Source: Lachnospiraceae bacterium | GTDB taxonomy: Bacteria > Bacillota > Clostridia > Lachnospirales > Lachnospiraceae | DNA: 40,755 nt | Assembly (NCBI GenBank): GCA_015057515.1 | Contig: SVED01000011.1 | Span: 1 to 40,755 of the forward strand | Direction: 5' to 3' | In this document: positions 17,701 through 24,250 of the stretch, piece by piece | Numbering within the stretch: position 1 is the stretch's first letter | Layout of the letters: the number at the start of each line of letters is the position of its first letter | Position numbers and translations under genes: made by a program | Notes under the pieces: generated by a model | Database searches by the model: none | The model's input: only the letters and a program-made list of their open reading frames with translations | What the model was told of the DNA's origin: nothing

Positions 17701-18495
17701 CCAAAGGTATTTATTCCTGTATTCCCAGGTACAAACTGTGAGTATGACTCACTTAGAGCTTTTGAGGCTGCTGGAGCAGAAGTAGAGACTATAGTATTCA
17801 AAAATCAGGATGCACAGGATATTAGAGATTCGGTTGATGCATTCTCCAAGGCCATTAGCCAGAGTCAGATTATTATGTTCCCAGGTGGATTTAGTGCAGG
17901 TGATGAGCCAGACGGTTCTGGTAAGTTTATTGCAACAGCATTTAGAAATGCTAAGATTTCAGAGGAAGTTATGAAACTCCTTAACGAGAGAGATGGTCTT
18001 GCACTTGGTATCTGTAATGGTTTCCAGGCACTTATTAAGCTTGGTCTTGTACCTTATGGCGAGATTAGACCACAGACAGATGATTCACCAACTCTTGCTA
18101 TGAACAGCATTGGTCGTCACCAGTCTAAGATGGTTTACACTAAGGTTGTTACTAATAAGAGCCCATGGCTTAAGAAGGCTGAGCTCGGTGGAGTTTACAC
18201 TGTACCTATTTCACATGGTGAAGGTAGATTCGTAGCAAGTAAAGAGTGGATTGATAAGCTTTTTGCAAATGGTCAGGTTGCAACCCAGTATGTTGATATG
18301 GATGGCAATCCAACTATGGACGAGTATTACAATGTAAACGGTTCATACTACGCTATTGAGGGTATTACAAGCCCAGATGGTAGAGTTCTTGGTAAAATGG
18401 CTCACTCAGAGCGTAAAGGAACAGCAGTTGCTATCAACATTTATGGCGACCAGAATCAGAAGATATTTGAGTCGGGTGTTGAGTACTTCAAGTAA
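14743..18495 (+). CDS. purL: phosphoribosylformylglycinamidine synthase, single-chain
   Basis: PurL converts FGAR, glutamine and ATP to FGAM in purine synthesis. At 1250 residues it is the large form, with a linker and two AIRS-like ATP domains followed by a C-terminal class-I glutaminase. Visible motifs are LDTYWSDHCRHTTF near residue 215, KNETHNHPTEIEPFGGAAT near 325, GGKDSMSG near 785, the nucleophile Cys in LGICNGFQALIKLG, and the His/Glu pair in SHGEGRF. AGGAGG precedes the ATG at 14743, which replaces an upstream alternative start without a ribosome site. It has its own strong terminator; a promoter in the 45-base gap upstream is not evident. Confidence 0.97.
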   Translation: MSKVRRIYVEKKDDYAVRAKELKQQIKDYLGIKADAVRELVRYDMEGVSDDTYEKAKVTVFSEPPIDVVYEEEFPMEAGDVCFSMEYLPGQFDQRADSAEQCVKLLNEEENPLIKSATTYVISGDISAQQLEAIKEYVVNPVDSRVADELKPDTLVTVFEEPADVIIFDGFKDMDEGSLKELYDSLGLAMTFKDFLHIQNYFKGEENRDPSMTEIRVLDTYWSDHCRHTTFSTELTNVSFDEGYYNDMISSTYKQYLEASKEMYKGRDDKFVCLMDIALMAMKELRAAGKLEDMEVSDEINACSIVVPVTIDGVEEEWLVSFKNETHNHPTEIEPFGGAATCLGGAIRDPLSGRSYVYQAMRVTGAADPTVSLKDTMKGKLPQRKIVKVAAAGYSSYGNQIGLATGHVNEIYHPNYVAKRMEIGAVMGAAPRRAVKRLNSDPGDIIILLGGRTGRDGCGGATGSSKAHTESSIETCGAEVQKGNAPTERKIQRLFRREEVASLIKKCNDFGAGGVSVAIGELADGLKVDLDKVPKKYAGLDGTELAISESQERMAIVIDPKDVDTMMKYANEENLEAVCVAEVTESPRLVLSWRGKEIVNLSRAFLDTNGAHQETDVKVAMPSKEANYFDDTVEFNDVKETWLNTLSDLNVCSQKGLVEMFDSSIGAGTVTMPYGGKYQMSPTQTMIAKLPVLRGKTNTVTMMSYGLDPYLSTWSPYHGSIYAVLHSVAKIAASGGDVTKIRLTFQEYFERLGTDPYRWGKPLAALLGAYDVQMGLGLPSIGGKDSMSGSFNDIDVPPTLCSFAVDVADYMDVVTTELKEAGNCILKIDIKKDEFDKPDYANVLETYGLLLKDIKAGMIESAYAVGFGGIIEAVSKMAFGNKLGVHLLDGVSKEELVAKDYGSIIIEVKPENQNKLSVPATVIGGVKASATFTYGDTTITMDEAIAAWTATLEKVFPTESGVEQTKIETGLFDAKTILVAKNKIAKPKVFIPVFPGTNCEYDSLRAFEAAGAEVETIVFKNQDAQDIRDSVDAFSKAISQSQIIMFPGGFSAGDEPDGSGKFIATAFRNAKISEEVMKLLNERDGLALGICNGFQALIKLGLVPYGEIRPQTDDSPTLAMNSIGRHQSKMVYTKVVTNKSPWLKKAELGGVYTVPISHGEGRFVASKEWIDKLFANGQVATQYVDMDGNPTMDEYYNVNGSYYAIEGITSPDGRVLGKMAHSERKGTAVAINIYGDQNQKIFESGVEYFK

Positions 18496-18505
18496 AACTA
18501 ATTAG

Positions 18506-18556
18506 AAAAGAGCTAACCGAAGTGTAGTTTAATACACTTTGGTTAGCTCTTTTTTT
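18506..18556 (+). terminator. terminator of purL
   Basis: A 21-bp stem (AAAAGAGCTAACCGAAGTGT and partner, one G-U) with a six-base loop is followed by a run of T residues. Confidence 0.9.
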
Positions 18557-18578
18557 CTTGTTTTTTGCTGATGTAATA

Positions 18579-18606
18579 TTGTATTAAAACACAAATTTGG
18601 TATAAT
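18579..18606 (+). promoter_or_regulatory. promoter of the hybrid kinase operon
   Basis: TTGTAT (18579-18584), 16 bases, TATAAT (18601-18606), with TGG directly before the -10 (extended -10 form). The predicted leader is about 70 bases. Confidence 0.65.
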
Positions 18607-18683
18607 ATTACTTAGGGGTTATAGTAAAATAATGGCAACATACTTAAGTTGTTGTTTAATAATGTATATTTATGGGAGATATT

Positions 18684-21545
18684 ATGTTTGGGGTAATAGT
18701 TACAATTCATTCAATAGCAATTTTACTAATTCTTAGTTCTTTATTTGTTATGTTTAGAGGAGAATCAACATATAGTCAGAAACTCCTTATATTTGTTATG
18801 ATAGCAGAGCTTGTTCAAAATGCAGGTTATTTGTTAGAGATGTTTGCAAAAAGTATGGATGCTGCGCTGCTTGCTGTAAAAGTGGAATATATGGGATTAG
18901 CAGTGGTTGTTGTATTCTATATGATGTTTATTAGACATTATTGTGGATATAAGGAAAACCGATTGTATGAGAGATTTTTATTAATTGAATCACTTGTAGT
19001 TGTCATCCTTGTTTGGACTACTCCTAAGCATAACTTATATTATTCAAATGTCGATTTTGTGGATTCTGGAGTATTCCCTCATTTGATTTTAGAGTATAGC
19101 GGATTTTATATTTTACATACTATTTCAGGTATTGTTATACCATGGATTATTATAGCTGGTACTTTGATTATTAGTTATGTTAGAGAAAAAGAAGAAAAGA
19201 AGAAGAAAAACTTAATGATAGTTATGTGGGGAACAGTGTTTGCTTTTGTCATATTTGCAATATATATGACGGGTGTGTTTAAAGGGTATGATCCTACTGC
19301 AGTTACTATGGCATTTATGCTGTCTATTATGGTTGTATGTGTATGGAATAGAAAAGATTACGACCTTACAAGAGCTGCATCAAATACAGTTCTCAATGCC
19401 TTGGAGGAATGTGTAATTACTCTGAATCAGGATTTTAAGGTGCTCAGCTATAACAATAGTGCAAAAGATATTTTTCCTGATATTGCCACATATATGTATG
19501 TAAATAATATAGTTGACTTTCCTACTCAAGTTTTTGAGGAACAGGAGAAAAATAATTTTATTGTAAAAAATAGACATTATGATGGTCATGTCAGTAAGCT
19601 AAGAGATATTGATGGAGAGCTGAGGGGTTACACCATATTGATTACCGATGTAACAGAAACCTATAATCAGATTAAATACATTTTAGATATGCGTGAAAAG
19701 GCGGAGGCAGCAAGTAAGGCGAAAACAGCATTTCTAGCCAATATGTCTCATGAGATTAGAACACCTATGAATGCGGTGGTGGGTTTGAGTGAACTGATTA
19801 TTGAGGAGAGTCGTGGTCGTAAGATGTATGATTACGCTTGTGAGATAAAATCAGCAGCCTTAAATTTGCTTTCAATTATCAATGATATATTGGATTTATC
19901 AAAGGTAGAAGCAGGAAAAATGGAGCTTGTTAATAATGAGTACTATACCCAGATTTTTATACAGGATGTTGTTAATCTGGTTAAAGTTGCCGCGGCTCAA
20001 AAAGGACTTGGAATGAAGCTTGATTTATCAGAAGATATTCCTAGAGTTTTATATGGTGATGAAGGTAGAATTAGACAGATACTTATAAATATTCTAAACA
20101 ATGCTATAAAATTCACTAAGCATGGTTATGTCAATTTGATTGTATCCGGACAGTATGTGGAAGGCGGAAAATATGAGTTGACATATATTGTAGAAGATAC
20201 GGGAATTGGTATAAGAAAAGAAGATTTCAAGTACATATTCGAAAGTTTTCAGCAACTTGATATGAACATTAATCGTGAAAATGAGGGTACAGGACTTGGT
20301 CTTGCCATAACGAAAAATCTAATACAACTTATGGATGGTAGTATAAGTGTTGAAAGTGAATATGGTAAAGGTACTGTATTTACTGTTAAGCTAACTCAGG
20401 AAATTGTAGATTCCAAGACTATTAAGGAAGAACCTATTACTAGAGAAGGTTTACAAAAAACAGATAAGAGAATGTTTAAGTGTGATGGGTATAGAGTTCT
20501 TGCTGTTGATGACAATATAATAAATAGAAAAATAGTCGTTGCAATGATGAAGGAATATGACTTTGATATTGATGAAAGCGATTCTGGAAAAAAGGCTATT
20601 GAACTTGCCAAAGAAAAATCTTATGATATGATTTTAATGGATCATATGATGCCAGAGATGGATGGCGTAGAGGCAACACGTATCATTCGTTCAGAATGTC
20701 CGCTCAACAGCTCTGCGGTGATAGTTGCATTGACAGCTAATGCCATAGAAGGTGCTAAGGATATGTATTTAAGTAATGGTTTTGAAGATTTTCTTGCTAA
20801 ACCATTTGAAAGAATACAGCTACATGAGATTTTGAGTAAGTGGATTCCGGATAGTAAAAAGCAATATATAGAAAACGAAGTTAGAGCTGATAAAATTTCA
20901 GAGGATGAACTTGCAGAGCTTTTTATGAGTGGTGTCGACGTGAGAGATGCTATCAAAAAAAGGAATTGCAATAAAAAAGATTATTTAGAATTACTCAATT
21001 TGTTCTATCTTGAAGGACAAAGTAAAAAAGCTTATATGAGGCAGTTGTTCTTTGATGGCGATTATAAGAACTATGGAATTGAGGCACATGCTTTAAAAAG
21101 TGCAGCGGCCAATATAGGAGCATACGATTTATCTGAGAAAGCAAAAGAACTTGAACTTGCTGTAAAAGAGGATAGAATAGATGATGTATTCCATAATTAT
21201 AATAACTTGGAGGTTTCTTACGCTAATATTCTTTCTGAGATAGAAAACGTCTTGAAGAAAAAAGAATATGGTATATTCCAAAATCAAAATAGTGAATATC
21301 TAGGAGAAGTAGATATGAATTTTGTTGTGGGTAATATATCAGACATATTAAGTAAGCTAGAAAGCTTTAAGCCAAAGGAGGCTTTATCAGGGATAAATGA
21401 ACTGTTAAAATATGATGTAAATGAAAACATAAGAGAAAAACTAAATTACGTAGTAAATCTATTATCCCTTTATGAGGATGATAAAGCAGAAGATGAATTA
21501 CGTAAACTAGTTGACATGTGTGGGGAAAAAAAGGAGATTGACTAG
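18684..21545 (+). CDS. 7TM hybrid histidine kinase (HisKA-HATPase-REC-Hpt-helical domain)
   Basis: A 953-residue membrane kinase. About seven hydrophobic spans fill residues 1-223 (7TM histidine-kinase N-terminal type), followed by a PAS-like segment (about 230-325). HisKA has His356 in FLANMSHEIRTPMNA; the ATPase has N, G1 (VEDTGIGI) and G2 (EGTGLGLAI) boxes. A receiver domain (about 603-720) carries Asp653 (LMDHMMPEMDG), and an Hpt-like domain has His802 (EAHALKS). Residues about 888-944 form an extra helical domain also present in the next gene. GGGAG (18675-18679) suits the ATG at 18684 better than the ATG at 18672. A full phosphorelay in one chain; the signal is unknown. Confidence 0.92.
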   Translation: MFGVIVTIHSIAILLILSSLFVMFRGESTYSQKLLIFVMIAELVQNAGYLLEMFAKSMDAALLAVKVEYMGLAVVVVFYMMFIRHYCGYKENRLYERFLLIESLVVVILVWTTPKHNLYYSNVDFVDSGVFPHLILEYSGFYILHTISGIVIPWIIIAGTLIISYVREKEEKKKKNLMIVMWGTVFAFVIFAIYMTGVFKGYDPTAVTMAFMLSIMVVCVWNRKDYDLTRAASNTVLNALEECVITLNQDFKVLSYNNSAKDIFPDIATYMYVNNIVDFPTQVFEEQEKNNFIVKNRHYDGHVSKLRDIDGELRGYTILITDVTETYNQIKYILDMREKAEAASKAKTAFLANMSHEIRTPMNAVVGLSELIIEESRGRKMYDYACEIKSAALNLLSIINDILDLSKVEAGKMELVNNEYYTQIFIQDVVNLVKVAAAQKGLGMKLDLSEDIPRVLYGDEGRIRQILINILNNAIKFTKHGYVNLIVSGQYVEGGKYELTYIVEDTGIGIRKEDFKYIFESFQQLDMNINRENEGTGLGLAITKNLIQLMDGSISVESEYGKGTVFTVKLTQEIVDSKTIKEEPITREGLQKTDKRMFKCDGYRVLAVDDNIINRKIVVAMMKEYDFDIDESDSGKKAIELAKEKSYDMILMDHMMPEMDGVEATRIIRSECPLNSSAVIVALTANAIEGAKDMYLSNGFEDFLAKPFERIQLHEILSKWIPDSKKQYIENEVRADKISEDELAELFMSGVDVRDAIKKRNCNKKDYLELLNLFYLEGQSKKAYMRQLFFDGDYKNYGIEAHALKSAAANIGAYDLSEKAKELELAVKEDRIDDVFHNYNNLEVSYANILSEIENVLKKKEYGIFQNQNSEYLGEVDMNFVVGNISDILSKLESFKPKEALSGINELLKYDVNENIREKLNYVVNLLSLYEDDKAEDELRKLVDMCGEKKEID

Positions 21546-22406
21546 ATGGGGAAGAGAAGAATACTTGTTATAGACGATAATACAGTAAATTTAGCAACAA
21601 TAGAACAAGCCTTAAAATCAAAATACGAAGTTATACCAATGATATCAGGAAGAAGAGCTATCAAATTTTTGTACTGTGAGAAGGTTGACCTTATATTACT
21701 TGATGTTCAAATGCCAGTTATGAATGGTATTGAAACATTATATGAGATAAGAAAGATGGAGCATGGAACAACGGTACCAGCCATTTTCCTTACTGCTGTA
21801 AAGGACAAAGAAACAGTTATTGCGGGTACAAAGCTTGGTATAATGGATTACATAACAAAGCCATTTGACGACATAGAATTATTAAATAGAATAGATATGG
21901 TGTTTAAGAAATTGGGAGTATTACCAATTGAGGATGGAGAATTACTAGAAAGCTTAAAGAGTGTGTTACAGTATATTACTCTCGGAAAGGCAAAGCCAGC
22001 AGTAGTTAAAGTAGATGAGATACTTAGATATCAGATTGATGATGAGATTGCTGGAAGAGTTCGTAACGTGCGAAACAAAATAGAGGAAAATGAACTCACT
22101 GGCGCCGGCAATATGACTCTTCGTATTATACGTATGTTGGAAAAAAAGTTGGGGCTTGATGCAAAATCCGTTGGATTAGAGATAAGTAACAGAGAGTTAT
22201 GCGTAAAATTATTGTACATATTGGATGACATAGAAAACTATAATACAAAGAGTGCCTTGGAAAGATGTCACGAACTCAAAAAATATAAATTATTTGAAAA
22301 GATATTATTGAATATAAACTTGATATCAGAGTTGCTTATTAGATATGACGACGAAGAAGCTGAAAAATTAATTCGAAAAATGGTAGATGAGTTAAATAAG
22401 GTATAA
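21546..22406 (+). CDS. response regulator, receiver plus two helical repeats
   Basis: A 286-residue protein that begins directly after the kinase stop. The receiver domain (1-122) has Asp10-Asp11, phospho-acceptor Asp53 (LILLDVQMP) and Lys105. The rest is not a DNA-binding domain that I recognise. It contains two ~57-residue helical units (about 140-196 and 225-281). The second aligns without gaps to the C terminus of the partner kinase with 23 of 57 identities by my count. Ribosome site AAGGAG lies at the end of the kinase gene. Its output may be protein-protein contact rather than transcription. Confidence 0.88.
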   Translation: MGKRRILVIDDNTVNLATIEQALKSKYEVIPMISGRRAIKFLYCEKVDLILLDVQMPVMNGIETLYEIRKMEHGTTVPAIFLTAVKDKETVIAGTKLGIMDYITKPFDDIELLNRIDMVFKKLGVLPIEDGELLESLKSVLQYITLGKAKPAVVKVDEILRYQIDDEIAGRVRNVRNKIEENELTGAGNMTLRIIRMLEKKLGLDAKSVGLEISNRELCVKLLYILDDIENYNTKSALERCHELKKYKLFEKILLNINLISELLIRYDDEEAEKLIRKMVDELNKV

Positions 22407-22412
22407 TTAAAA

Positions 22413-22438
22413 TGCCCTGGCTTACTATAGTCAGGGCA
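22413..22438 (+). terminator. weak hairpin after the kinase/regulator operon
   Basis: TGCCCTG pairs with CAGGGCA (7 bp) over a 12-base loop; flanks are AT-rich but no clean T run follows. It overlaps the extended reading frame of the next gene, which argues for that gene's later start. Confidence 0.45.
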
Positions 22439-22465
22439 AAATTATTAAAAGGATATTTAGGTGCT

Positions 22466-22945
22466 ATGAAAAAGAATATAGATAAAACAAATGTAATGCG
22501 AATATTGGACCAACATAAGATACCTTATACCAGTCACAGCTATGTAGAAACTGGGGCAGTGAGTGGTGTGGAGGTGGCAAACGCCCTTGGGGAGGACCCT
22601 AATCAGGTATTTAAGACTCTGGTTACCATAGGTCACTCAAAGAATTATTATGTGTTTATGATACCTGTGCACAAAGAACTCAACCTAAAAAGTGCTGCTA
22701 AGTCTGTTGGTGAAAAAAGTATTGAGATGATTAAATCCAAGGAGCTTTTGCCTCTCACAGGATATATTCACGGTGGATGTTCTCCTATAGGTATGAAGAA
22801 ACAGTTTAAGACGGTGATGGATGTGTCGGGGGTTGGCTTTGAAACAATATATTTTAGTGGTGGCAAGATAGGTTTTCAGGTTCAGGTTGCACCGGAGGAT
22901 TTGAAGAAGGTTATTAAGTATGATGTGGCGGAAGTGGCAATATAA
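22466..22945 (+). CDS. ybaK: Cys-tRNA(Pro) deacylase, YbaK/EbsC family
   Basis: A 159-residue trans-editing protein that removes cysteine wrongly attached to tRNA-Pro. Family features are the N-terminal MRILDQHKIPY segment, GEDPNQVFKTLV near residue 45, the HKELNLKSAAK segment, and the GYIHGGCSPIGMKK motif near 110-123. The ATG at 22466 gives the usual family length and is preferred over an in-frame ATG at 22412 that lies in a hairpin. Its ribosome site is weak. It is followed by a good terminator. Confidence 0.92.
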   Translation: MKKNIDKTNVMRILDQHKIPYTSHSYVETGAVSGVEVANALGEDPNQVFKTLVTIGHSKNYYVFMIPVHKELNLKSAAKSVGEKSIEMIKSKELLPLTGYIHGGCSPIGMKKQFKTVMDVSGVGFETIYFSGGKIGFQVQVAPEDLKKVIKYDVAEVAI

Positions 22946-22976
22946 TCTGAGTTTATTGCAATAAAATAAGAAAAAT

Positions 22977-23025
22977 AAAGGTGTCTGAGCGCTGAATTTT
23001 TACTCTTAATACAGGCACTTTTTTT
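22977..23025 (+). terminator. terminator after ybaK
   Basis: AAAGGTGTCTG pairs with CAGGCACTTTT (11 bp, two G-U pairs) over a 24-base loop, followed by TTT. Confidence 0.7.
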
Positions 23026-23026
23026 A

Positions 23027-23055
23027 TTGTTAATAATAGGTTTTTGTACTATAAT
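23027..23055 (+). promoter_or_regulatory. promoter of the thioesterase-cdd-M16 operon
   Basis: TTGTTA (23027-23032), 17 bases, TATAAT (23050-23055). Confidence 0.65.
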
Positions 23056-23087
23056 TACTTTGTAATTTTATATAGAAGGTGAAGTAA

Positions 23088-23801
23088 ATGTATACATATA
23101 ATAAAAAAATATTATTTTCAGATATTGATAGTAATTCTAAAATGACAGTAGGTGGCATATTAAATGCCATGCAAGATTGTGTAAATATTAATTCTGAGTC
23201 AATAGGTCGAGGAATTGACTATATGATGGAAAAAGGCAGAACATGGTTTGCTATTAGTTGGAATATTGATATTAAAAGATTTCCCACAATGTTTGAAGAC
23301 GTGGTGGTTAAGACATGGCCATATGATTTTACTACAACTATGGGCTATAGAAATGTAATTATAACAGATAGCGATGGAAATGATATAGTAACTGCAGATT
23401 CTATGTGGACTCTTATGGATATGACCACAGGCAGACCTACAAAGATAAACGATGAGGATAGACTAGGATACGACCTTGAAGATAAATATCCTATGGAGAG
23501 TCTTGGGCGTAAGATTAAGCTTCCAAAGGAACTTGATACTGTAGATACAGTTTCGGTTAGAAAAGCTGATATCGATTACAATGGACATATGAGTAACGGA
23601 AAATATATTGAACTTGCGAACGAATACATACCTTTTGATGTAGAAGTAAAAAAAATTAGGGTAGAATATAAAAGTCAGTCAAAGTATAAGGAAAATATAC
23701 TTATTAAGCGAGCCATAGAGGATAACCGACATATAATCGTTATGGTTGGTGAGGAAGCAGGAGATACTAAGGCAACAGTAGAGTTTACAATGGAGGTATA
23801 G
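23088..23801 (+). CDS. acyl-ACP thioesterase
   Basis: A 237-residue double-hotdog enzyme of the FatA/FatB-like bacterial family, which releases fatty acids from acyl carrier protein. The N-terminal hotdog shows NAMQDCVNINSES and GRTWFAISWNIDI. The C-terminal hotdog carries the catalytic NxHxxN signature in DYNGHMSNGKYIE (about residues 163-175). AAGGTG lies before the ATG. It is one base from cdd, in one transcript. In Clostridia such genes are often placed among unrelated housekeeping genes, so context says little about its job. Confidence 0.92.
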   Translation: MYTYNKKILFSDIDSNSKMTVGGILNAMQDCVNINSESIGRGIDYMMEKGRTWFAISWNIDIKRFPTMFEDVVVKTWPYDFTTTMGYRNVIITDSDGNDIVTADSMWTLMDMTTGRPTKINDEDRLGYDLEDKYPMESLGRKIKLPKELDTVDTVSVRKADIDYNGHMSNGKYIELANEYIPFDVEVKKIRVEYKSQSKYKENILIKRAIEDNRHIIVMVGEEAGDTKATVEFTMEV

Positions 23802-23802
23802 T

Positions 23803-24231
23803 ATGAGTAATATACCAGAGAATATAATAAAAGACATGATAAATAAGGCTGCTAAAGCAAGAATTTTTGCATACACGCCATATTCAAATTTTAGGGTTGG
23901 TGCTGCTTTGCTTACAAAAGATGATGAGATTATTACAGGATGTAATATAGAAAATGCAGCATATTCACCGGGGAACTGTGCGGAGAGAACGGCGGTTTTT
24001 AAGGCGGTTAGTCAGGGGATAAAAGATTTTAAAGGAATTGCCATAGTTGCAGGAAAAGATGATGGAGAGTTAGAATATACTTCACCTTGTGGTGTGTGTA
24101 GACAGGTGCTTAGGGAGTTTGTTAACCCTTCGGAATTCACGGTGGTTATGGCAAAAGATGAAAATGATTACAAAATTATGACCTTAGAAGAGCTTTTTCC
24201 AATGAGCTTTGGTCCAGACAATCTTAGATAA
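23803..24231 (+). CDS. cdd: cytidine deaminase
   Basis: A 142-residue zinc enzyme that deaminates cytidine and deoxycytidine in pyrimidine salvage. The zinc and proton-shuttle motifs are NCAERTAVF (Cys and Glu) and SPCGVCRQVL (PCxxC). ASPYSNF-like substrate residues appear as TPYSNFRVGAAL. GGAGG at the end of the thioesterase gene serves as ribosome site. The next gene begins 20 bases after its stop. Confidence 0.97.
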   Translation: MSNIPENIIKDMINKAAKARIFAYTPYSNFRVGAALLTKDDEIITGCNIENAAYSPGNCAERTAVFKAVSQGIKDFKGIAIVAGKDDGELEYTSPCGVCRQVLREFVNPSEFTVVMAKDENDYKIMTLEELFPMSFGPDNLR

Positions 24232-24250
24232 TATTTTGGAGGATGTAGAT

